Shown here one piece after another: positions 41,583 to 46,084 of a stretch of DNA of 46,084 bases. Origin of the DNA: Phycisphaerae bacterium (GTDB taxonomy: Bacteria; Planctomycetota; Phycisphaerae; UBA1845; Fen-1342); assembly GCA_028279405.1 (NCBI GenBank), contig JANQNU010000031.1, positions 1 through 46,084 on the forward strand. Reading direction: 5' to 3'. The notes beneath the pieces are model-generated. The model was not told the DNA's origin. It saw only the letters and a program-made list of their open reading frames with translations, and ran no database searches. How positions within the stretch are numbered: position 1 is the first letter of the stretch; every line of letters starts with the position of its first letter. The position numbers and the translations under genes were made by a program.

Positions 41583-42477
41583 GTGGATCGCTACCTTCCG
41601 ATCCCGCTGTGGTGCGCCGCGGGTCCGGCCGCAACGGACGGCGCCAGCCGTTCTGCCGCGCGCGCCCCGGCCCCGTCACGTTGGCGAACGCCGGGAAGGA
41701 CTGCGTCACCTGTGCATAGGGATGAACGACGCACCCTTCACCCAGGGTCACACTTGGAAGCAGGATCGAGGCAAAACCAACCGACGCATAATCCTCGATC
41801 ACAACCGGGCCTTCGGTCGTGTGCTGCATCTCGGGTGGCGCCATATGCGAGAAGCTGATCAACATCCCCGGCCGCGCGAGGTCGAGAATCTGATTGCTGG
41901 CACTGTAGACGTGAACACCCGCTTGAAGACTGACAAGGTCGCCGATCGTCACACCGCCACGGGCCGCAACATGGCAGCGCGGACCGAGGTGGGTGAAGTT
42001 GCCGACCACGAGCCGACCGTGCTGGGCATGCCCCGCTTCACCGGCCGCCAGCCGAACGTTCGTGTCCAGGTGGCAACCCGCGCCAATCTCGATGTTCGCA
42101 GCGCCCCAGATTTCGACGCCCCGGTCGATCAGCGTGTCGGTGCCCAGTCGCCGAAGTCGCGCTTTCCAGTACGCGGCGCGCAGGAAAAAGCCCAGGGAGC
42201 CCCGACGCCAATGTGTGATCGTCGGTTCGAGCAAGCCGTGCACGACCGGGATCGACGCGAGCAGCATGATGAGCGCCTGGGCCAGCGCCAGAACCGCCCG
42301 CACCAGCGACACGGCGAACACCCAAGCCGCGCTGCGGTTTACCGGACCTGGATCTTCTCGCTTCCCTTGCAAGACGCGGAGCATTGCTTCCTGGCTGAAC
42401 ACCAGCCAATCGTTCGGCGGCACGGGCTTGGGCGGGATGTACCACGCCGAGCGGAGCTCTTCTGCGGACGGCTGCAC
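41575..42477 (-). CDS. Membrane-attached hexapeptide-repeat (left-handed beta-helix) acyltransferase
   Basis: About 300 residues from a GTG at 42477 with a weak ribosome site; the true start may differ. A membrane segment (AAWVFAVSLVRAVLALAQAL to VHGLL, residues ~50-80) precedes the beta-helix, seen as hexapeptide steps: GVEIWGAANIEIGAGCHLDT, GNFTHLGPRCHVAARGGVTI, GDLVSLQAGVHVYSASN, VVIEDYASVGFASILLPSVT. It most resembles O-acetyltransferases of polysaccharide and colanic-acid-type gene sets. Translationally coupled to the glycan phosphotransferase gene; the two probably decorate or start the same surface glycan. Confidence 0.85.
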   Translation of the reverse strand: MQPSAEELRSAWYIPPKPVPPNDWLVFSQEAMLRVLQGKREDPGPVNRSAAWVFAVSLVRAVLALAQALIMLLASIPVVHGLLEPTITHWRRGSLGFFLRAAYWKARLRRLGTDTLIDRGVEIWGAANIEIGAGCHLDTNVRLAAGEAGHAQHGRLVVGNFTHLGPRCHVAARGGVTIGDLVSLQAGVHVYSASNQILDLARPGMLISFSHMAPPEMQHTTEGPVVIEDYASVGFASILLPSVTLGEGCVVHPYAQVTQSFPAFANVTGPGRARQNGWRRPLRPDPRRTTAGSEGSDPRE

Positions 42478-42631
42478 CAGGGACAGATCCCATACCGGGG
42501 AAGATCGACGAAAGCGACGCTCGACGAACGAGGCCGCTCATCGTCAGTATAGGGCATGCATTGTCCGCGCATAGCCGCCCGAAGACAGTTTCTGGCGCCA
42601 CCACATACGTGTCGACCGGCGCACCGAGCAC

Positions 42632-42673
42632 GTAAAAAGAAAACGGGTGGCGCCACGCTCGTCGCACCACCCG
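42632..42673 (-). terminator. Rho-independent terminator, minus strand
   Basis: On the minus strand CGGGTGG (42667-42673) pairs with CCACCCG (42644-42650) around a GC-rich loop and is followed by TTTTCTTTTTACG. It lies about 45 nt after the stop of the gene at 42718-43896 and before the acyltransferase gene, separating the two transcripts. Confidence 0.75.
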
Positions 42674-42717
42674 ATGGTTGTTAGCAGCTCGCTGCTTCAG
42701 CTAGCGCGTTAGCGCCT

Positions 42718-43896
42718 TCACTTCCGCGCTTGAATGGCGCGTTCCGCCGAACGTAGCGGCTTGCGGAACGGATGATGACCTTCGGCACGGATCTGCTCGA
42801 TGAGCGGGAGGTCGGTCACCTTACCGTGCCGACCGATCAAGCGAATCGCATCCCGACGAACGATCTCCGGCTGACTGCCATCGGCCGCCACATCGCGATA
42901 CACTTCGCCACCCGCCGCGCCGAGCAGTCGGTCCAGCACGCGCAGGCCATACTTCTTCAACACCGCTTCACGGTCCGACCGGATGATCTCGAGAAACAGC
43001 GGCAGCATGTCATCGTGCGGATCGGCGCTCAACCGCCGAGCCCAGTCAGCCTGTTCCGCCAACGTGCCATCACCGCTATCGAGTTCCCGGAGGAGCTGCC
43101 GGCGTTCTGCCGGATCAAGCTCGTTCCCGGTAAGCGCCTTCGGCTTCGGCGGAATCGGCAACGGGTTGTCCAGCTTAACCTTGTGGACCGGCACCTCGAG
43201 GACCTCGCCCGTGGGGCGCGCCAGACGCAACATCGGGACGTGGTCCTGAAGGCGGCGTTCGACGCGCTGGACGTACTCCTCGGCACCAACCGAATAGTCA
43301 CGATGCTTCTGCAGCTCTTCGAACAAGACCGTATCGCCGTCACCCTGGAAGTAGAAAGTCGCACTCGATCTCGAGTCGCGCTTCACTCCAAGCATGTCGA
43401 TCTCCGGCGTTGCTACCTCCGCACCGAACGTAGCCACTCCCGGTTCCTGCAACGAATTCCAGATGTCCAGCAGGTGATTCGTCTTGGACTCGGCGCTCTC
43501 GTCCGTTTCGGTAACGACGACCACCACCAAATTGCGCCAGCGAAGATACGCCGATCGCGCGATCAGCATGCACTCGTCCGCCGGGCAAAACAGCGGCGAA
43601 CGAACTACGGAGGCCATCGAACGCATCATCGCGTCACGGGCACCGTCTACGTCCGGATAGATTCCGACCGTGATCTGAACAACCTCGCCACCGTTCGTGT
43701 ATTTGCGCGCGACGCCAGGATGGACCAACATCGCTTTTTCGTCCATCGGCTTGAGGCCCCCGAGCAAGCCGGCCGCGAGCCGTTCGTGATTTACCGCGAT
43801 GATCCGATCGGCAGCCTCGTCGGCGTAGCTACCGGTGACGCCCATGATCGCGACGAGCGTTCCGGCGACGAGTCCGGGCCAGAGGATTCGAGTCAT
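42718..43896 (-). CDS. Secreted protein of unknown function, HEAT-like C-terminus
   Basis: 392 residues; the ATG at 43896 has AGGAG 7 nt upstream. The signal peptide is ILWPGLVAGTLVAIMGVTGS. The first half (ADRIIAVNHERLAAGLLGGL; VQITVGIYPDVDGARDAMMR) is alpha/beta; the last ~130 residues look like a short helical repeat array (QADWARRLSADPHDDMLPLF then LEIIRSDREAVLKKYGLRVL). No family is recognised. It is 74 bp downstream of the transglutaminase-like gene and ends at a clear terminator, so the two form an operon; it may be a partner of that surface protein. Confidence 0.75.
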   Translation of the reverse strand: MTRILWPGLVAGTLVAIMGVTGSYADEAADRIIAVNHERLAAGLLGGLKPMDEKAMLVHPGVARKYTNGGEVVQITVGIYPDVDGARDAMMRSMASVVRSPLFCPADECMLIARSAYLRWRNLVVVVVTETDESAESKTNHLLDIWNSLQEPGVATFGAEVATPEIDMLGVKRDSRSSATFYFQGDGDTVLFEELQKHRDYSVGAEEYVQRVERRLQDHVPMLRLARPTGEVLEVPVHKVKLDNPLPIPPKPKALTGNELDPAERRQLLRELDSGDGTLAEQADWARRLSADPHDDMLPLFLEIIRSDREAVLKKYGLRVLDRLLGAAGGEVYRDVAADGSQPEIVRRDAIRLIGRHGKVTDLPLIEQIRAEGHHPFRKPLRSAERAIQARK

Positions 43897-43970
43897 CTGA
43901 AAGCTCCTATTACGTAAGGAATTATACCTTTTCATTCACACACCTGGTTCGAATTTCCCACGATCGATTG

Positions 43971-46084
43971 TTACGGGCCACACGGCACGGCAGCCGGACA
44001 GCCCGGTGCGCCGGCATCCCAGCCGTGTGCATCGACCCAAGTGCAAATGTTCTGGGCTGTGTAGAACGAAGTACGATTTAGCAGCACCGCACCTATTCCC
44101 GTGCATTGGTGCGACGACGTAGCAGCCCCGGTAGTTCCGTAGGACGGGTCATAGTACGTCCCGCTCACCAACGTCTGCACGTGGAAGGTAAAGTGCGCCA
44201 TGTTGTTCGCCTCGTCATGGGCACCGTTTGTCGTACGCATACTCGACCTACCAGCCGCCCCAGGACCGTATCGGAAGAACTCTACCCGATGCGGAGCGGC
44301 CGCTAATCCGCCGTAGAAGTAGCGAAGGCTGGCACTAATGCCCGTACTCCGCATGAGGTAGCGCAGCAACCGGGCATTGTGGGCGCAGTGGCAGGTTGGC
44401 GATCCATAGATCGACAGCGGATGCCCAGCAGGATCGCTCGGGTCGTAGCAGATTTCCTGGTCGATGCAGGTATTGCTATTGCCCGCAATCGTGCCAATCG
44501 CCGTTTCTCCGTTGGCGTAGGCGTAGCAAACCTTCTCCAGCGCCAAGTCGTAGAGCGGCGACTCCAGCGGGGTGTTGTACGTGCAATAAATCCGCTCGTG
44601 GCTGCTCGTATTGATGGTGATTGCCTGGGTCCAGGCCGGCCAGGAGCCATCGACCTTGCGAACGATGTACTGCCACTGAATATCGAGTGGTGAGTAAGCG
44701 CCGTTGTAGGCCGGTATTGGATCGGACTCAAGCGAAAGAGCAGCCGCAGCACTTGGCCAAGTCTGAACCGCTGCCTCGTCGTACTCGAACGGCAACGTAC
44801 CCTGACCGCGAACGCGAATGGTCGTCGAGTTGGTCAGGTTGTCGCTTGCCTGCAGCTGCGGTTCTGCCTTGGCCTTGCTGTCCGTGCCTGTCACACTTCG
44901 CTTGTAGGCAGCCGGATCGTCCTTGGTCTCCGCGCCGCCGAAGGTCTTGATCCAGACGGGGTCGGTAATGGCGGCTCCGCCCGACGGATCAGCCCACTTC
45001 CGCATGGGGAAGTCGTCCTTGAACGAGATGCGGACCACTTCCGGCTTGACCACCTTGATCGTCCGCTTCGCTTCGCAGGTCTTGCCGTTGACGGTCGCGC
45101 GAATTCGCATTCGAACGGTGCCTTCGCTGGTGACCGTACTCTTGAAGACGCGCAGGTTGCCCTGCTGGACGCCGGTTCCAGAAGCCGGCGTGCCGCTTCC
45201 TGCCTCGTACGCAAAGTTCCACTGGACAGCGGAGTGCGGGATGGACGCGGGCTTCTCGAGCAAGGCCTTCCACTCGATCTCCTGACCGAGCAGGTAGACG
45301 TCGTTGTTCGCCATCGGGTTCGGGATCGTGAGCTTCACCGTACGGATCGTGATCTGCGATTTCACCGTCGGCACACCGTCGCCCTCGACGCCCGGCGGAC
45401 CATCCGGACAGACCTCCGGATCCGGATCGACTTCCGCCTCGACAACCTGCTCACCGACGGTAACGCCAGTAATGTCGAACGTCGCCGTGCCGTCATGCCA
45501 AGTATGATGTCCGCAGCCCGAGTGGCCCGGCTCAACCACCTGAACCTGTGAACCGAGCGTGTACGGCGATCCGTTGAACTTGAACGTCACGATCCCGTTG
45601 TTGCCGCTGATGTGGGTGAGCTTCAGCTTGCCATACAGGTCACGCGCCCGCGGCGTCTCGTGGGTCACGATCCGGTGCGTGATATTGAAGTTATCCGTGA
45701 CCGCCAGCGAGTCCGGCGACGGAATGCAGGCAACGAAGACGCTCCCGCCACCTTGCAAAACCGCCTCGCCAGTGTTCGGCGTCCAGAGCGGGTTGCAGCA
45801 GCAGTCGTTCCCGTTGTCGTCGTTGTTGTCGTCATCGTCGTCGTTGTTATCGTCGTCGTCGTCGTTGTTATCGTCGTCGTCGTCGTTGTTATCGTCATCG
45901 TCGTCGTTGTTATCGTCATCGTCGTCGTTGTTATCGTCATCGTCGTCGTTGTTATCGTCGTCGTCGTCGTTGTTATCGTCGTCGTCGTCGTTGTTATCGT
46001 CGTCGTCGTCGTTGTTATCGTCGTCGTCGTTGTTATCGTCGTCGTCGTTGTTATCGTCGTCGTCGTCGTTGTTATCGTCGTCGT
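43971..46084 (-). CDS. Surface protein with Asp/Asn tandem repeat, Ig-like part and transglutaminase-like domain (5' partial)
   Basis: The frame stays open to the window edge, so the N-terminus is missing; a TTG at 45758 is only an internal codon. The first ~90 visible residues are an in-frame Asp/Asn repeat, followed by a short Cys-rich linker (NDCCCNPLWTPNTGEA), beta-rich Ig-like sequence (VTFKFNGSPYTLGSQVQVVE; VRMRIRATVNGKTCEAKRTI), and at the end a papain/transglutaminase-like core: Cys in SPTCHCAHNARLLRYLMRST, His in NNMAHFTFHVQ and Asp in TYYDPSYG, the expected order C-H-D. It may crosslink or cleave extracellular protein. Same operon as the gene at 42718. Confidence 0.78.
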   Translation of the reverse strand, partial: DDDNNDDDDDNNDDDDNNDDDDNNDDDDDNNDDDDDNNDDDDDNNDDDDDNNDDDDDNNDDDDDNNDDDDDNNDDDDDNNDDDDDNNDDNGNDCCCNPLWTPNTGEAVLQGGGSVFVACIPSPDSLAVTDNFNITHRIVTHETPRARDLYGKLKLTHISGNNGIVTFKFNGSPYTLGSQVQVVEPGHSGCGHHTWHDGTATFDITGVTVGEQVVEAEVDPDPEVCPDGPPGVEGDGVPTVKSQITIRTVKLTIPNPMANNDVYLLGQEIEWKALLEKPASIPHSAVQWNFAYEAGSGTPASGTGVQQGNLRVFKSTVTSEGTVRMRIRATVNGKTCEAKRTIKVVKPEVVRISFKDDFPMRKWADPSGGAAITDPVWIKTFGGAETKDDPAAYKRSVTGTDSKAKAEPQLQASDNLTNSTTIRVRGQGTLPFEYDEAAVQTWPSAAAALSLESDPIPAYNGAYSPLDIQWQYIVRKVDGSWPAWTQAITINTSSHERIYCTYNTPLESPLYDLALEKVCYAYANGETAIGTIAGNSNTCIDQEICYDPSDPAGHPLSIYGSPTCHCAHNARLLRYLMRSTGISASLRYFYGGLAAAPHRVEFFRYGPGAAGRSSMRTTNGAHDEANNMAHFTFHVQTLVSGTYYDPSYGTTGAATSSHQCTGIGAVLLNRTSFYTAQNICTWVDAHGWDAGAPGCPAAVPCGP
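45816..46084 (-). repeat. In-frame 21-bp (some 18-bp) tandem repeat coding Asp-Asn-Asn-Asp-Asp-Asp-Asp
   Basis: At least twelve consecutive units, each marked by GTTGTTATC on the + strand, 21 bp apart except two 18-bp units near 46030-46065; all lengths are multiples of three. Third-position variants (GTC versus ATC, both Asp on the minus strand) occur in several units. The array continues beyond the window. It encodes a strongly acidic linker and is prone to slippage. Confidence 0.9.

Noticed and set aside
42772-43917. 381-codon open frame on the + strand
   Set aside because: Antisense to the secreted gene at 42718-43896, which has signal peptide, ribosome site and terminator.
45665-45940. 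Thr/Met/Ile repeat protein on the - strand
   Set aside because: It is the out-of-frame reading of the Asp/Asn repeat; the correct frame continues without a stop from the transglutaminase-like gene.
45816-46084. CRISPR-like regular repeat
   Set aside because: Units are contiguous without spacers, have period 21/18 bp and are in frame with a gene: a coding minisatellite.

Overview
The window looks like a piece of chromosome from a GC-rich planctomycete-type bacterium (Planctomycetota, perhaps Phycisphaerae-like). This is inferred from a prepilin-like protein with the H-X9-DG tail motif, several very long secreted multidomain proteins, and a repeated dockerin-like C-terminal tail (GDxNCDG...VGDIN...FPDCD...VGDINCFV). 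GTG/TTG starts and 1-8 base overlaps between co-directional genes are common. No rRNA, tRNA or CRISPR was seen.

Layout. 1-2617: end of a secreted dockerin-tailed protein, then an ECF sigma factor with a cupin-type anti-sigma partner. 2847-6699: small lipoprotein, divergent from a DUF4331 / DUF4198 / H-X9-DG prepilin-like run. 6732-14265: a TetR (CecR-like) repressor divergent from a complete TolC-like + YbhG/F/S/R ABC efflux operon, with twin TCAAAC-N4-GTTTGA operators over the promoter. 14515-15982: Rrf2 repressor divergent from a group III truncated haemoglobin and a small membrane protein, with an 18-bp perfect palindrome at the predicted transcription start. 16027-18733: a second TetR repressor divergent from a DUF1326 protein and a DUF2182-redoxin fusion, again with paired sites around a strong promoter. 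18773-21439: secreted sugar-dehydrogenase-like multidomain protein. 21701-24753: nadB-nadA. 25166-29964: secreted alpha/beta hydrolase, methyltransferase, zinc-ribbon membrane protein, glpX, and between the last two a near-perfect parS site (28866-28881), which suggests the region lies in the origin-proximal part of the chromosome. 30547-38718: three large secreted proteins (Ig/DUF7453-like/sulfatase-modifying-factor-like; unknown; metzincin-like protease with FN3 domains). 39057-40392: an IS110-family element of the IS1111 type. 40482-42477: glycan phosphotransferase and acyltransferase. 42718-46084: a secreted protein of unknown role and a partial transglutaminase-like surface protein with a long Asp/Asn tandem repeat that runs off the window.

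Non-coding layer. A family of REP-like GC-rich palindromes (CCCCACCC...GGGTGGGG and GGCGGGCgtctcGCCCGCC) fills the gaps, mostly behind gene 3' ends. The IS110 element sits inside one of them: joining its flanks rebuilds the palindrome, and an intact relative is present at 25121-25144. Its 3' non-coding end is predicted to fold and carries a 9-base identity to the insertion site and a split 14-base identity to its own right end. This is what a guide (bridge/seek) RNA would be expected to show, and it is the most interesting observation here. Everything was read by eye; family names come from recognised motifs, not searches.
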